Shown here: positions 45,300 to 55,350 of the stretch, one piece after another
Position numbering within the stretch: the stretch's first letter is position 1
How the letters are laid out: every line of letters begins with the position of its first letter
NCBI RefSeq assembly: GCF_030167915.1
Contig: NZ_JARGNB010000004.1
Coordinates: 124,001-188,000 of the forward strand
Origin: Aquabacterium humicola
GTDB lineage: Bacteria; Pseudomonadota; Gammaproteobacteria; Burkholderiales; Burkholderiaceae_C
DNA length: 64,000 bases
Reading direction: 5' to 3'
Notes under the pieces: model-generated
Told to the model about the DNA's origin: nothing
The model's database searches: none
Seen by the model: the letters and a program-made list of their open reading frames with translations, nothing else
Program-made: the position numbers and the translations under genes

Positions 45300-46502
45300 A
45301 TGCAACCGGTGATCCGCAGCCTGCTCGAGACCGATCTCTACAAGTTCACGATGTGGCAGGCGATGCTGCATCGGCATCCGGCCGTGCAGGCGGAGTACGT
45401 GTTCGTGTGCCGCAACGCGCGCGACTACCCGCTGACGCACCTGATCGCCGAGATCGAGGAGCAGCTCGACCACCTGTGCACGCTGCGCTTCCAGCCCGAC
45501 GAGCTGGACTACCTGGCGGGCCTGCGCTTCATCAAGAGCGACTTCGTCGACTTCCTGCGCATCTTCCAGTTCCAGCGCGACTTCATCACCGTGCGCGACA
45601 ACGCCGGCACGCTGGAGATCGTCGCGCGCGGGCCGCAGGTGCACGTGATGGCCTTCGAGATCCACGTGCTGGCCATCGTCAACGAGCTGTACTTCCGGCA
45701 CCTCGAGACACCGCAGGTCATCGCCGAGGGCCGGCGGCGGCTGGTCGAGAAGATCGGCCTGCTGCGCGACATCGCGCGCGAGCCGAAGCGCCGCCACCCG
45801 TTCGAGTTCTTCGACTTCGGCGTGCGGCGGCGCTTCTCCGGCGCCTGGCATCGCGAGGTGGTGCAGACGCTGGCGCGCGAAGTGCCGCAGTACTTCAAGG
45901 GCACCTCGAACGTGCTGCTGGCGCGCGACCTGAACCTGGTGCCCATCGGCACGATGGCGCACGAGTACCTGCAGATGCACCAGGCCACCGGCGTGCGGCT
46001 GCGCGACTTCCAGAAGGCGGCGCTCGAATCCTGGGTGCAGGAGTACCGCGGCGACCTCGGCATCGCGCTGACCGACGTCGTCGGCATGGACGCCTTCCTC
46101 GCCGACTTCGACCTCTACTTCGCCAAGCTCTTCGACGGGCTGCGCCACGACTCCGGCGAACCGGTCGCCTGGGGCGAGAAGGCGCTGGCGCACTACGCGA
46201 AGCTGCGCATCGACCCGCACACCAAGCGCCTGGTGTTCAGCGACAGCCTGACCCTGCCGAAGGCCTTCCGCCTGTACCGCCACTTCGCCGACCGCACGCA
46301 GTGCGGCTTCGGCATCGGCACCTACCTGACCAACGACGTGGGCCTGCACACGCTGCACATCGTGATGAAGCTGACGCAGTGCAACGGCCAGCCGGTGGCC
46401 AAGCTGTCGGACAGCCCCGGCAAAATCCTCTGCGAGGACCAGACCTTCCTGGCCTACCTGCGGCAGGTGTTCAACGTGCCGGTGGACCACCCGGGCAGCT
46501 GA
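45300..46502 (+). CDS. pncB: Nicotinate phosphoribosyltransferase
   Basis: NAD salvage enzyme of 400 residues, converting nicotinate, PRPP and ATP to nicotinate mononucleotide. Start [20 protein letters not shown] is the family signature; further hallmarks are [38 protein letters not shown] with the phosphorylated histidine in GTMAHEY, and [11 protein letters not shown] with [10 protein letters not shown]. It follows the peptidase gene by 19 bases. Confidence 0.95.
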   Translation: MQPVIRSLLETDLYKFTMWQAMLHRHPAVQAEYVFVCRNARDYPLTHLIAEIEEQLDHLCTLRFQPDELDYLAGLRFIKSDFVDFLRIFQFQRDFITVRDNAGTLEIVARGPQVHVMAFEIHVLAIVNELYFRHLETPQVIAEGRRRLVEKIGLLRDIAREPKRRHPFEFFDFGVRRRFSGAWHREVVQTLAREVPQYFKGTSNVLLARDLNLVPIGTMAHEYLQMHQATGVRLRDFQKAALESWVQEYRGDLGIALTDVVGMDAFLADFDLYFAKLFDGLRHDSGEPVAWGEKALAHYAKLRIDPHTKRLVFSDSLTLPKAFRLYRHFADRTQCGFGIGTYLTNDVGLHTLHIVMKLTQCNGQPVAKLSDSPGKILCEDQTFLAYLRQVFNVPVDHPGS

Positions 46503-46509
46503 ACGTCCC

Positions 46510-46525
46510 GCGCGGCGCGCCGCGC
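46510..46525. terminator. 16-bp GC palindrome between convergent pncB and MATE genes
   Basis: GCGCGGCGCGCCGCGC is a perfect palindrome located in the 31-base convergent gap. It could form a hairpin that stops transcription from both sides, but no T-run is present. Confidence 0.4.
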
Positions 46526-46533
46526 CGCGCCGC

Positions 46534-47880
46534 TCACACCGCGTGGGCCCGCATGCGCCGGTGCGTGGCGCGCGCATACGGCACCCAGTCGTGCCGCGCC
46601 CAGCGGCGCCACATCAGCAGGCCGCGTATCCACTCGTCGGCCGCGTAGGCGATCCACACGCCCGGCAGGCCCCAGCCCAGCTGGGCGCCCAGCAGCCAGC
46701 TGCCGCCGGCCAGCACCAACGCCATCGACGCGGCCCCCGCCATCACCGGGTAACGTGCATCGCCGGTGGCCCGCAGGGCGTTGATCACCACCAGGTTGAA
46801 GGTGCGGCCCGGCTCGATCAGCACCGTCAGCCACAGCAGCGTCGCGCCGAGCGCGAGGATCGACTCGTCCTGCGTGAACAGGCCGAGCAGCCAGCGTCCG
46901 GCCAGCGCCGCCACCAGCGCGAGCCCGAAGCTGACGACGATGCCGCGGCCCAGCGCGCGCCGCACCAGCTTGTGCGCATCGTGCAGCTGGCCGGCGCCGA
47001 TCTGATGCCCGACGACGATCTCCACCGCCAGCCCGGTGGCCAGGCCGAACAGCAGGATCACGTGCATCGCCTGCATCACATAGGCATGCGTGGCCAGCGC
47101 CTGCGCGCCGAACTGGCCGACCACCGCGATGCTGACCATGAAGGCCAGCCGCCAGCCCATGTTCTCGGCCGCGGCCGGCAGGCCGATGTGCAGCACCGCG
47201 CCGAGCTCCTCGCGCGGCAGCCGCACCCAGTCGGCCGCGCGGGGTTTCAGCTGCAGGCGCGCGCGCCACAGCAGCAGGTGCAGCGTGAAGCCGACGATGC
47301 GGCTGACCGCCAGCGCCATCGCGAAGCCGACGAGGCCGAAGGCGCTCATCGCCGGCACCACCAGCGCCAGGTGCACGGCGTGCATCGTGACGATGACGGC
47401 CAGCGTCTCGCGCGTGCGCAGGTGCGCGCGCAGTACGCTGGACATCGACGCGTTGTAGGCGTCGAGCAGCAGCGCCGGCGCCAGTGCGACGAGGAAGGGC
47501 CATGCCAGCGGCATCACGTCGGCCGGCGCGTTCATCAGCCGCAGCAGCGGGCCTGAGCCGGCCGCGGCGATCAGCGCGCCGGCGCCGCCGATCCAGCCGC
47601 TGGCGCCCAGCGTGGCCAGTGCCACCGCGTCGGCGCGGTCGCGCCGGCCGCCGCCCAGGTTCTGCGACACCACCACGCTGATGCCGGCGCCGACGACGCG
47701 GAACAGCAGGAACAACATCGCCGACACATGGTTGGCCAGCGAGAAGCCCGCGCCCGCCGCGTCCGACAGCCGTGCCGCCAGCACCGTGCCGACCACGCCG
47801 ACGCCGATGCCCAGCAGCAGCTCGACGAGCAGCGGCCAGGCCAGGCTGGTCAGGCGGGGATTGGCGGCGGCGGTCGGCAT
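46534..47880 (-). CDS. MATE-family multidrug/cation efflux protein
   Basis: Polytopic inner-membrane transporter of 448 residues with about 12 helices in two related halves, typical of MATE exporters that exchange drugs for protons or sodium. Family features: [20 protein letters not shown] at the start, [15 protein letters not shown], and [20 protein letters not shown] at the start of the second half, with a matching [24 protein letters not shown] palindrome lies 8 bases upstream of the start. Confidence 0.92.
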   Translation of the reverse strand: MPTAAANPRLTSLAWPLLVELLLGIGVGVVGTVLAARLSDAAGAGFSLANHVSAMLFLLFRVVGAGISVVVSQNLGGGRRDRADAVALATLGASGWIGGAGALIAAAGSGPLLRLMNAPADVMPLAWPFLVALAPALLLDAYNASMSSVLRAHLRTRETLAVIVTMHAVHLALVVPAMSAFGLVGFAMALAVSRIVGFTLHLLLWRARLQLKPRAADWVRLPREELGAVLHIGLPAAAENMGWRLAFMVSIAVVGQFGAQALATHAYVMQAMHVILLFGLATGLAVEIVVGHQIGAGQLHDAHKLVRRALGRGIVVSFGLALVAALAGRWLLGLFTQDESILALGATLLWLTVLIEPGRTFNLVVINALRATGDARYPVMAGAASMALVLAGGSWLLGAQLGWGLPGVWIAYAADEWIRGLLMWRRWARHDWVPYARATHRRMRAHAV

Positions 47881-47887
47881 GGTGGAT

Positions 47888-47899
47888 GAAAGCGCTTTC
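47888..47899. promoter_or_regulatory. GAAAGCGCTTTC palindrome near the MATE gene start
   Basis: A perfect 12-bp palindrome with central CG, matching the general form of LacI/GalR-family operators. It covers the region where the MATE gene ribosome-binding site should lie, so binding could block expression. No LacI-family gene is in the window. Confidence 0.4.
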
Positions 47900-48053
47900 T
47901 TATCTCCGAGCGCGCGATGCTAATCCAGTCCACCGGCGCCGCGCATCCGCCCCCCCGGTGGAGTCGACGGGCGGGACCGCTTGCGCGGACCGGCCGCATT
48001 CGCGGCAAGATCGGCGCATTCCCGATCCCGATCCTCCGGAGCCCCAACCGACC

Positions 48054-48473
48054 ATGAAATACCTGCACACGATGGTGCGCGTCACCGACCTCGAGGCCTC
48101 GCTGCGCTTCTACCGCGATGCACTCGGCCTGGACGTGCTGTCGCACAAGGAAGTGCCGACCGGCCGCTACACGCTGGTGTTCCTCGCCGCACCCGGCGAC
48201 CACCAGGCGCAGATCGAGCTGACCTTCAACTGGGACCCGGAGGTCTACGGCGGTGGCCGCAACTTCGGCCACGTCGCCTATGCGGTGGACGACATCTACG
48301 CCACCTGCCAGCGCCTGGTCGACCACGGCGTGACCATCAGCCGCCCGCCGCGCGACGGCCGCATGGCCTTCGTGCGCTCGCCGGACAACATCTCGATCGA
48401 GCTGCTGCAGGCGGGCACGCCGCTGGCGCCGGCCGAGCCGTGGGCGTCGATGCCGAACGTCGGCGCCTGGTAG
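48054..48473 (+). CDS. gloA: Lactoylglutathione lyase (glyoxalase I)
   Basis: Metal-dependent enzyme of 139 residues that converts the methylglyoxal-glutathione hemithioacetal to S-lactoylglutathione. Metal ligands are all visible: His5 in [10 protein letters not shown], Glu in [10 protein letters not shown], His in FGHVAYAV and Glu in ISIELLQ. The short form without the eukaryotic insertion is expected to prefer nickel. TCCGGAG precedes the start. Confidence 0.95.
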   Translation: MKYLHTMVRVTDLEASLRFYRDALGLDVLSHKEVPTGRYTLVFLAAPGDHQAQIELTFNWDPEVYGGGRNFGHVAYAVDDIYATCQRLVDHGVTISRPPRDGRMAFVRSPDNISIELLQAGTPLAPAEPWASMPNVGAW

Positions 48474-48504
48474 CCCCCGCATCCACCCGCGAAGGCGATT
48501 GCCC

Positions 48505-50496
48505 ATGGCCCTGCAGCAACTGGACGAGGAACAGATCCGCGACTGGAGCCGCGAGCAGAAGGACCGCTGGTGGTTCGAGAACGTCTTCCGCGGCGACATG
48601 CCGCAGCTGACCTTGCGCTCGGGCCTCACCGGCTTCCTGCTCGGCGGCGTGCTGGCAGCCACCGCGCTGTACATCGGCGCCAAGACCGGCATCGGCATCG
48701 GCGTCGGGCTGACCTCGGTGATCCTGGCCTTCGCGATCTACCGGCTGATGCACGGCATGGGGCTGGCGCAGGACTTCACGATCCTCGAGAACAACTGCAC
48801 CCAGTCGATCGCCACCTCGGCCGGCTACGTGATCACGCCGCTGTACTCGAGCCTCGGCGCCTACATGCTGGTCACCGGCACCATCATCCCGTGGTGGCAG
48901 ATGATGGTCTGGATGGTCGTGATCTCGATCATCGGCGTGCTGATCGCCTTCCCGATGAAGCGCCGCTTCATCAACGAGGACCAGCTACCCTTCCCCGAGG
49001 GCCGCGCCAGCGGCGTGGTGCTCGACTCGCTGTACTCCGGCCAGGCCGGCGCCGGCATGTTCAAGGCGCGGCTGCTGGCGATCACCGCCGCCGGCACCGC
49101 GGTGTACCAGGCGATGGTCAGCGACGGCTGGATGAACCTGATCCAGTTCAAGCTGCTGCGGCTGCACCAGTGGGCCGGGCTGAAAGAACCGTGGACCTTC
49201 CACGAGCGCCTGGACACCTACTACTACGAAGCCGCGGCGAAGCTCGCGTGGGCGACGCCGAAGATCCTCGGCACCGACCTGCGCGCGCTGGGCCTGCGGC
49301 TGACGCTGGACGCCGCGATGCTGGGCGTCGGCGGGCTGATGGGCATCGCGGTGGCGACCAGCGTGCTGCTGGGCGCCTTCATCAACTTCGTCATCCTCGC
49401 GCCGCTGATGATCCAGGCCGGCGACATCGTGCAGCGCATCTCGCCGTCGGGTGCGGTGGTGCCGATCTCGCGCGCCGAGATCGTCAACCAGTGGTCGATG
49501 TGGTGGGGCGTGACGATGATGGTGGTCGGCTCGCTGATCAGCCTGGGCGCGCGGCCGGAGCTTTTCAGCGCGGCGTTCAAGTCGGTCGGCAAGCGCAGCG
49601 GCCCGGCGCTGGCCAAGGGGGACGACCTGCTGCAGCACATCGAGCTGCCGCTGTGGGTCTCGTGGGTCGGTGTGCCGGTGTTCAGCGTGCTCGGCGCGTG
49701 GATCACGCATGCCTTCTTCGGCGTGCCCTGGGGCCTGGCGCTGGTGTCGCTGCCGCTGATCTTCGTGCTGACGGTGATCTGCACCAACTCGATGGCGCTG
49801 ACCTCGTGGACGCCGACCGGCTCGCTGTCGAAGATCACCCAGTTCACCATCGGCGCGTTCGACCGCAGCAACCCGGCCAGCAACCTGCTGCCGGCGGGCA
49901 TGACCAGCGAGATCGCGGCGAACGCCGCCAACCTGCTGTCGGACATCAAGCCCGGCTACATGCTGGGCGGCAAGCCGCGCCACCAGGCGATCGGCCATGT
50001 GATCGGCCTCTTCGCCGGCGTGATCGCCTGCGTGCCGCTGTACTTCCTGCTGTTCCTGCCGCCCGATGCGAGCGGCCAGCGCTCGACCGCGACGCTGATC
50101 TCCGATGCCTTCGCGTTCCCGTCGATCCTGCAGTGGAAGGGCGTGGCCGAGCTGATCGCCAAGGGTGTGCAAGGGCTGCCGGCGTCGGCGGTCACCGCGA
50201 TGGTGGTGGCGGCCCTCGCCGCGGCAGCGATCGAGATCACCCGCATCGTCACCAAGGGCCGCTTCCCGCTGACCTCGGTGTCGATCGGCCTGGGCGTCGT
50301 GCTGCCGCCGGAGGCGACCTTCGCGATGTGGGTCGGCGCGCTGATCTTCTGGGGGATGGGCCTGCGCCACAAGGCGCCCGGCACGCGCGGTCACGCGGTG
50401 TGGGTCGAGGGCATGGAGCCGATCTGCGCCGGCTTGATCTCGGGCGCGGCGCTGATGGGCATCGCCAACGCGATCATCAACGTGATGATCGGCTGA
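48505..50496 (+). CDS. OPT-family oligopeptide transporter
   Basis: Large inner-membrane transporter of 663 residues with about 14-16 helices. The OPT signature regions are present: GLTGFLLGGVLAATALYIGAKTG, NNCTQSIATSAGY (about 94-106), LPFPEGRASGVVLDSLYSG and NAANLLSDIKPGYMLGGKPR. Family members move peptides or metal chelates. GAAGG precedes ATG 48505. It follows gloA by 31 bases on the same strand. Confidence 0.92.
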   Translation: MALQQLDEEQIRDWSREQKDRWWFENVFRGDMPQLTLRSGLTGFLLGGVLAATALYIGAKTGIGIGVGLTSVILAFAIYRLMHGMGLAQDFTILENNCTQSIATSAGYVITPLYSSLGAYMLVTGTIIPWWQMMVWMVVISIIGVLIAFPMKRRFINEDQLPFPEGRASGVVLDSLYSGQAGAGMFKARLLAITAAGTAVYQAMVSDGWMNLIQFKLLRLHQWAGLKEPWTFHERLDTYYYEAAAKLAWATPKILGTDLRALGLRLTLDAAMLGVGGLMGIAVATSVLLGAFINFVILAPLMIQAGDIVQRISPSGAVVPISRAEIVNQWSMWWGVTMMVVGSLISLGARPELFSAAFKSVGKRSGPALAKGDDLLQHIELPLWVSWVGVPVFSVLGAWITHAFFGVPWGLALVSLPLIFVLTVICTNSMALTSWTPTGSLSKITQFTIGAFDRSNPASNLLPAGMTSEIAANAANLLSDIKPGYMLGGKPRHQAIGHVIGLFAGVIACVPLYFLLFLPPDASGQRSTATLISDAFAFPSILQWKGVAELIAKGVQGLPASAVTAMVVAALAAAAIEITRIVTKGRFPLTSVSIGLGVVLPPEATFAMWVGALIFWGMGLRHKAPGTRGHAVWVEGMEPICAGLISGAALMGIANAIINVMIG

Positions 50497-50502
50497 CGAC
50501 CC

Positions 50503-51270
50503 TCAGACGGCGGTCAGCCCGCCGTCCACCGCCAGCGTCTGGCCGGTGACGAAGCTCGCCGCGTCCGACGCCAGCCACAGCACCGCCTGCGCGATCTCCT
50601 GCGGCTCGCCGATGCGGCCCATCGGCTGCGCGCGGTCGATAGCCTTCGCGCGCTGCGGCGCGCGTTCGAGCGCCCGCTCGAACATCGCGGTGCGGGTGAT
50701 GCCGGGGCACACGGCGTTGATGCGGATGTTCTTGCGCGCGTATTCGGCCGCTGCGCTCTTCGTCAGGCCGACCACCGCGTGCTTGGTGCCCGCGTAGACG
50801 CTCTGCAGCGGCGCGCCGACCAGGCCGGCCACCGACGCGATGTTGACGATGCAGCCGCCGCCCTGCGCCAGCATCGGCGCCAGCGCGTGCTTCATGCACA
50901 ACCACGTGCCCTTGACGTTCACCCGCATCAGGCGGTCGAACAGCGCCTCGTCGCCATCCGCCAGGCGGGTGTGCTCCTCCTCGATGCCGGCGTTGTTGAC
51001 CAGCAGGTCGAGCCGGCCGTGCGTGGCGACGACCTGTTCGATCGCCCCGCGCACATCGTCGGCCGCGCCGACATCGGCCTGCAACGTGGTGATCGACAGC
51101 GACTGCTCGCGCAGCGCCTGCGCCGTGGCCGCGAGCGCGTCGGCCGACAGGTCCAGCGCGACCACGTGCGCACCGGCCGCGGCCAGCGCGCGGACGATCT
51201 CGCGGCCGATGCCGCCGCCGGCGCCGGTGACCAGGGCGACGCGGCCCGCCAAGGAGGAAGAAGTATTCAT
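50503..51270 (-). CDS. SDR-family oxidoreductase
   Basis: Classical short-chain dehydrogenase of 255 residues. NAD(P)-binding TGAGGGIG at 15-22, NNAG at about 92, catalytic Ser in VNIASVAGLVGAP, YAGTK catalytic Tyr/Lys, and the C-terminal family end GQTLAVDGGLTAV. Asp after the second strand (VVALDLS) suggests NAD rather than NADP. Substrate unknown. Convergent with the OPT gene. Confidence 0.9.
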   Translation of the reverse strand: MNTSSSLAGRVALVTGAGGGIGREIVRALAAAGAHVVALDLSADALAATAQALREQSLSITTLQADVGAADDVRGAIEQVVATHGRLDLLVNNAGIEEEHTRLADGDEALFDRLMRVNVKGTWLCMKHALAPMLAQGGGCIVNIASVAGLVGAPLQSVYAGTKHAVVGLTKSAAAEYARKNIRINAVCPGITRTAMFERALERAPQRAKAIDRAQPMGRIGEPQEIAQAVLWLASDAASFVTGQTLAVDGGLTAV

Positions 51271-51334
51271 CGGCCGATCCTGCGGCAGTTGCCCGCACGG
51301 CGGCAGTCACCGCCGCGACGGCGGATTGGAGGAT

Positions 51335-51886
51335 TCAGTCCACCGGCCGCGCCGCGAAGGTGGCATCGAAGACCGCCTCCAGCCCCGGATGCACGCCGCG
51401 CAGCCGGTCGACCACCTGCTTCGCCCAGTCGAAGTAGGCCTGGCGCCGTTCCAGCGGCCAGTCGGCCGGCGGCGAGGCGGCCACATCACGCAGGTTGCAG
51501 ATCTTGTCGGCCAGCTTCACCAGCTGCGCGCGATCGCTCATCGTCGCCGCGTGCTCCACCTGCAGGCGCTTGCGCTCGGGCTTGGGCAGCGTCTTGTCGT
51601 CGGTGACCTCCATGACGACCGCGGCCACCTCCGCGCCAAACGCCGAAGCGAGCTCCTGCGCCGTCGTCTCGGTGTCCTCGACCGTGTCGTGCAGCAGCGC
51701 GGCGGCAAGCGTCACCGGGTCGTCGACGCCGCCCTCGTGCGCCAGCACCGCCGCCAGCGCCAGCGGGTGGTTGATGTACGGCGACGCGCCGGCATCCTTG
51801 CGCCGCTGGTTGCGGTGCTTGTGCGCGGCGAAGGCAGCGGCGCGCAGCACGGTGGCGAGGTCGGAGGCGGGGCGTCGTTCCATCAT
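51335..51886 (-). CDS. HD-domain protein, small alarmone hydrolase type
   Basis: Protein of 183 residues resembling the hydrolase domain of RelA/SpoT alone (MESH1/SAH-like). Motifs: AHKHRNQRRKDAGASPYINHPL (HD1), ALLHDTVEDT with the HD and ED metal ligands, and LVKLADKICNLRDVA. The synthetase, TGS and ACT domains are absent. It may hydrolyse (p)ppGpp or related pyrophosphates such as NADPH; which one cannot be told from sequence. Divergent from the secreted repeat protein at 51988. Confidence 0.87.
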   Translation of the reverse strand: MMERRPASDLATVLRAAAFAAHKHRNQRRKDAGASPYINHPLALAAVLAHEGGVDDPVTLAAALLHDTVEDTETTAQELASAFGAEVAAVVMEVTDDKTLPKPERKRLQVEHAATMSDRAQLVKLADKICNLRDVAASPPADWPLERRQAYFDWAKQVVDRLRGVHPGLEAVFDATFAARPVD

Positions 51887-51987
51887 GGGGACCCGATTGA
51901 GCCGATCGGATGGTAGTGGATGGTCGGCTCGCCACCCCGCAAACCGGGGTTCTGCGGGCCTCTAAGATGCCGCCCGGGAGGAAACAC

Positions 51988-53721
51988 ATGAAAAAGACGA
52001 TGTTCGCGCGCCTGGCGGCCCTGTGCGCGTTCGGCGCGGGGTCCGGCCTGCTGCACGCCCAGGTCAGCACCTACGACGCGACCAGCGGCGTGCTGACGAT
52101 TCCATCGGTCAGCGTCGGCGGCACCAGCTACACGAACGTGACGCTGCAGGGCGATGCACAGATGGTCTTCGCGCTGCAGGGTGCGACGACGCAGACGCCG
52201 GCGGCGCCGGGGGTCGCGAGCTACAACGCCGCAACGAAGCTGCTGACGCTGCCGGCCGTGAAGGTCGGCGAGCTGACCTACGTGAACGTCACGCTGCGCG
52301 ACACCGGCCAGTACCGGTTCACGCTTCAGGAGGCGACGCCGCTGGCGGCCGATACGCTCGCCGGTGTCAAGGCGCTGCTGGCGGCCATCGATGCGCAGTT
52401 CGCCACGCAGGTCCCGGGCGCGGCGCGCATGCAGCACGCCGACGCCTGCTATCTGCACGACGGCCGCAGCCGCGACTGGTTGATGGCCGAGAACGACGGC
52501 AACCCCGCGGCCCTGCAGGCGCGCGACGCCTACCGCATCGGCCAGCAGACCTTGAACGTCCAGGTGCTGGCCGTGCGCCAGCTGAGCAATGCCGACGGCA
52601 GCACGCGCGTCGAGGTCGACGTGCAATACGACCAGCGCTTCGTCGACGGATCGATGGACGTCCACGTGCGGCAGACGCTGGTCACCGGCAGCACGCACGG
52701 CACGCCGCGCTGCGCGACGCCGCAGAGCGGCTCGTCGTGGCGCCTGCTCGGCGACCAGCGACTGGTCTCGGTCGCGGTACGCGCGCGCAACCTGCGCACC
52801 GACATGTTCGACGCCACGCGCACGCCGCCGCTGACAACGACCACCTTCCGCCGCGAAGTCCGCTGGCTCATCAGCGATCCGATGGGCCATGCCCGATACG
52901 CGATCGTCACCGGCCCGCTGCTGATCGGCGGCAAGGTCTATCAGCGCTCGTTCAAGTTCCTGTCGCCCCGCGTGATGCGCAGCGCGCCGGAAATGAGCGG
53001 CAAGGTCGGCAACCACCTGAACTGGCGCGACGAGGACACCTTCCGCATCTGCGACGTGCAGGGCAATGCGTCGGGCACGCCGCCGTCGGCCGTCGCGGCC
53101 GACTGCGCCGGCTTCGGTGCGTCCAGCGACAACTGGGGCTTCAGCAGTTCGTCACCGAGCGCCAACGCGGACCTGACCTTCGCAAACCTCGGCATGGTGC
53201 CCGGCGCGACCTATGTGTTCGCGATCCATGACGACGACGGCTGGAAGACGGTGAACGGCCAGGCGGCCCGCACGCCGATCGCCACCTACACCGCCGTGCT
53301 CGACAAGCTGCCGTACAGCTTCGTCCAGATGGCCACCGCCGGGCCGCAGGGCGAGCGGCACCCACGCCTGAGCTTCGGCGGCCTGAGCCTGGCGCAGGTG
53401 CATGCCAACGCGATGAGCGTGACGCCGGCGCCGATGAACATGAGCTGGAACGCCCCCGCGGCCCCGGACGGCCGCGTATACCGCGTGCTGCAGGCGCACG
53501 AGTTCTTTTCGGGCCCGAAGCTCGGCAATGCCGCGGGCGTGCTCTACCCGGGCTATCGTCACCTGAAGTTGTCGTATCCCGCCAGCACGGCGACGTCGTT
53601 CAGCGGGATGCCCGTCACGCCGCTGCTGGCGGACATGGGCGGCAAGACCACCGTGGAGTTCGCGCTGCACTACGTCGATCGCAACGACAACGAAATCGCC
53701 GCCAGCGTCACGCTGCGCTGA
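51988..53721 (+). CDS. Secreted protein with N-terminal beta repeats, function unknown
   Basis: Exported protein of 577 residues. Signal peptide (MKKTMFARLAALCAFGAGSG, cleavage near LLHA). Two tandem repeats follow: TYDATSGVLTIPSVSVGGTS and SYNAATKLLTLPAVKVGELT, each continuing to YxNVTL. The repeat resembles the YNAASGLL module in the small proteins at 15428 and 18543. The remaining 450 residues include paired cysteines and Gly/Ser-rich segments but no enzyme motif I recognise. The start is supported by GGGAGGAAA 6 bases upstream. Confidence 0.78.
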   Translation: MKKTMFARLAALCAFGAGSGLLHAQVSTYDATSGVLTIPSVSVGGTSYTNVTLQGDAQMVFALQGATTQTPAAPGVASYNAATKLLTLPAVKVGELTYVNVTLRDTGQYRFTLQEATPLAADTLAGVKALLAAIDAQFATQVPGAARMQHADACYLHDGRSRDWLMAENDGNPAALQARDAYRIGQQTLNVQVLAVRQLSNADGSTRVEVDVQYDQRFVDGSMDVHVRQTLVTGSTHGTPRCATPQSGSSWRLLGDQRLVSVAVRARNLRTDMFDATRTPPLTTTTFRREVRWLISDPMGHARYAIVTGPLLIGGKVYQRSFKFLSPRVMRSAPEMSGKVGNHLNWRDEDTFRICDVQGNASGTPPSAVAADCAGFGASSDNWGFSSSSPSANADLTFANLGMVPGATYVFAIHDDDGWKTVNGQAARTPIATYTAVLDKLPYSFVQMATAGPQGERHPRLSFGGLSLAQVHANAMSVTPAPMNMSWNAPAAPDGRVYRVLQAHEFFSGPKLGNAAGVLYPGYRHLKLSYPASTATSFSGMPVTPLLADMGGKTTVEFALHYVDRNDNEIAASVTLR

Positions 53722-53724
53722 ACG

Positions 53725-54291
53725 TCAGCCCGTCACCTCGAACGCCTCGCCGGTCGCGAAGAACGCGCCGCCGGCGATGTAGTGCAGGCTCGGCGGCGCA
53801 TCGGCGCGCCAGTGGCCGTTGCTGAACGCGCGCGGGTCGGCCCAGGCGGCGACCACCTCGCCGATGAAGAGGTCGTAGGCCTGCTCGTTGTGCGGCTCGG
53901 GAATCACGCGGCATTCCAGCCAGCCGAGGCAGCCGGCGAGCAGCGGTGCGGCGACCTTGGTCGCCGGCCAGGTGTCGAGCCGCAGCGCGTCGAACTTGTC
54001 GCCATCGCGGCCGGACTTCCGGCCCATCGCCAGCACCTGCGCGGCCTGCGCGCGGGCCGGCACGTTCAGCACGAACTCGCCGGACGCTTCGATCAGCCCG
54101 CGGCTGAAGGTGGTCTTGTCGATCACCACGCAGACCTTGGCCGGCGTGAAGTCCAGCGCCATGTTCCAGGACGCGGCCATCACGTTGCGGCGCCCGCCGT
54201 GCGCGCTGCTGACCAGCACCGTCGGGCCGTGGTTGATCAGCCGGTAGGCCTTCGGCAGCTCGACCGGTTCCATCACGACGGCATCGCTCAC
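53725..54291 (-). CDS. Flavin reductase family protein
   Basis: FMN-binding split-barrel protein of 188 residues (LINHGPTVLVSSAHGGRRNVM at the N-terminus, FTPAKVCVVIDKTTFSRGLI, GEFVLNVPAR). Family members reduce flavins or bind FMN in two-component oxygenases. No oxygenase partner is adjacent. The start overlaps the stop of the upstream aldo/keto reductase by ATGA, so the two are coupled. Confidence 0.88.
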   Translation of the reverse strand: MSDAVVMEPVELPKAYRLINHGPTVLVSSAHGGRRNVMAASWNMALDFTPAKVCVVIDKTTFSRGLIEASGEFVLNVPARAQAAQVLAMGRKSGRDGDKFDALRLDTWPATKVAAPLLAGCLGWLECRVIPEPHNEQAYDLFIGEVVAAWADPRAFSNGHWRADAPPSLHYIAGGAFFATGEAFEVTG

Positions 54292-55316
54292 GCGGCGCTC
54301 CGCGGCTGCCGGCCGGTGACCGGGTAGATCGGATCGGTGTAGCCGTGCGTCGAGGCGTGGCCCGCCGGCACCAGGCCGCTGACGAAGGCTTCATCGTCGG
54401 CGCTGAGCGTCACCGCACGCGCGGCCAGGTAATCCTGCCACTGCGCCAGCGTGCGCGGGCCGCCGATCACGCCGTTGATCAGCCGGTTGTGCAGCACCCA
54501 GGCGATCGCCAAGGCGCTCGGTGCAATACCGCGCTCGGCCGCATGGGCCGCGAAGCGCTGCGACAGTGCCAGCGACTCGGCGCGGAACTCGGTCTGCAGC
54601 AGGCGCTTGTCGGATCGCGCGGCGCGCGTGCCGGCCTCGGGCGCCGCATCGGGCTTGTACTTGCCGGTCAGCACGCCGCGCGCCAGCGGGCTGTAGGCGA
54701 CGACGCCCAGCCCGTAGTGCGCGCAGGCCGGCAGCAGTTCGGTCTCGATGCCGCGGCTCATCGCGTTGTAGGGCGGCTGGCAGACGATCGGCGGCGGCAC
54801 GCCCATCGAGCGCGCCAGCTCGGCGATGCGGGCGATGCGCCAGGCGCGGAAGTTCGACACGCCCCAGTGCAGGATCTTGCCGTCGGCGATGAGCTTCGCG
54901 AGGCCGGCGAGCGTCTCCTCCATCGGCGTCGACTCGTCGTCGCGGTGCAGGTAGTAGACGTCGATCCAGTCGGTGGAGAGGCGCTTCAGGCTGGCGTCGC
55001 AGGCCATCATCAGCCAGCGCCGCGAGGTGCCGCGGTCGTTCGGCTCGGCGCTCATCGCATTGGCGAGCTTGCTGGCCAGTACCCAGCGCGAGCGGTCGCC
55101 GGTGATCAGCTGTCCGACGATGCGTTCGGACTCGCCGTTGGCATAGATGTCCGCGGTGTCGATGGCGTTCAGGCCCGCGTCGCGCGTCGCGGCGACGATG
55201 TTCGCGGCTTCGGCGGCGTCGGTCTGGTCGCCGAACATCATCGTGCCCAGCCACAGCGGCGAGGTCTTCAGGCCGCTGGCGCCGAGGTTCCGGTAGGGAG
55301 GCAGGGTGGAGTCCAT
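54288..55316 (-). CDS. Aldo/keto reductase
   Basis: NADPH-dependent oxidoreductase with a TIM barrel, 342 residues. Catalytic residues are visible: Asp and Tyr in NAIDTADIYANGESE, Lys in WVLASKLAN and His in YYLHRDDES. Cofactor region near the C-terminus (GPRTLAQWQDYL). It resembles the YajO/Tas-like group. Coupled to the flavin reductase gene. Confidence 0.92.
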   Translation of the reverse strand: MDSTLPPYRNLGASGLKTSPLWLGTMMFGDQTDAAEAANIVAATRDAGLNAIDTADIYANGESERIVGQLITGDRSRWVLASKLANAMSAEPNDRGTSRRWLMMACDASLKRLSTDWIDVYYLHRDDESTPMEETLAGLAKLIADGKILHWGVSNFRAWRIARIAELARSMGVPPPIVCQPPYNAMSRGIETELLPACAHYGLGVVAYSPLARGVLTGKYKPDAAPEAGTRAARSDKRLLQTEFRAESLALSQRFAAHAAERGIAPSALAIAWVLHNRLINGVIGGPRTLAQWQDYLAARAVTLSADDEAFVSGLVPAGHASTHGYTDPIYPVTGRQPRSAA

Positions 55317-55350
55317 CGCCACATCGTAGCGACGGCGCCCGGACCTTCCG

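Noticed and set aside
47929-47962. TCCACCGG/CCGGTGGA inverted repeat upstream of gloA
   Set aside because: Arms are separated by an 18-base GC-rich loop; such pairs arise often by chance in this composition.
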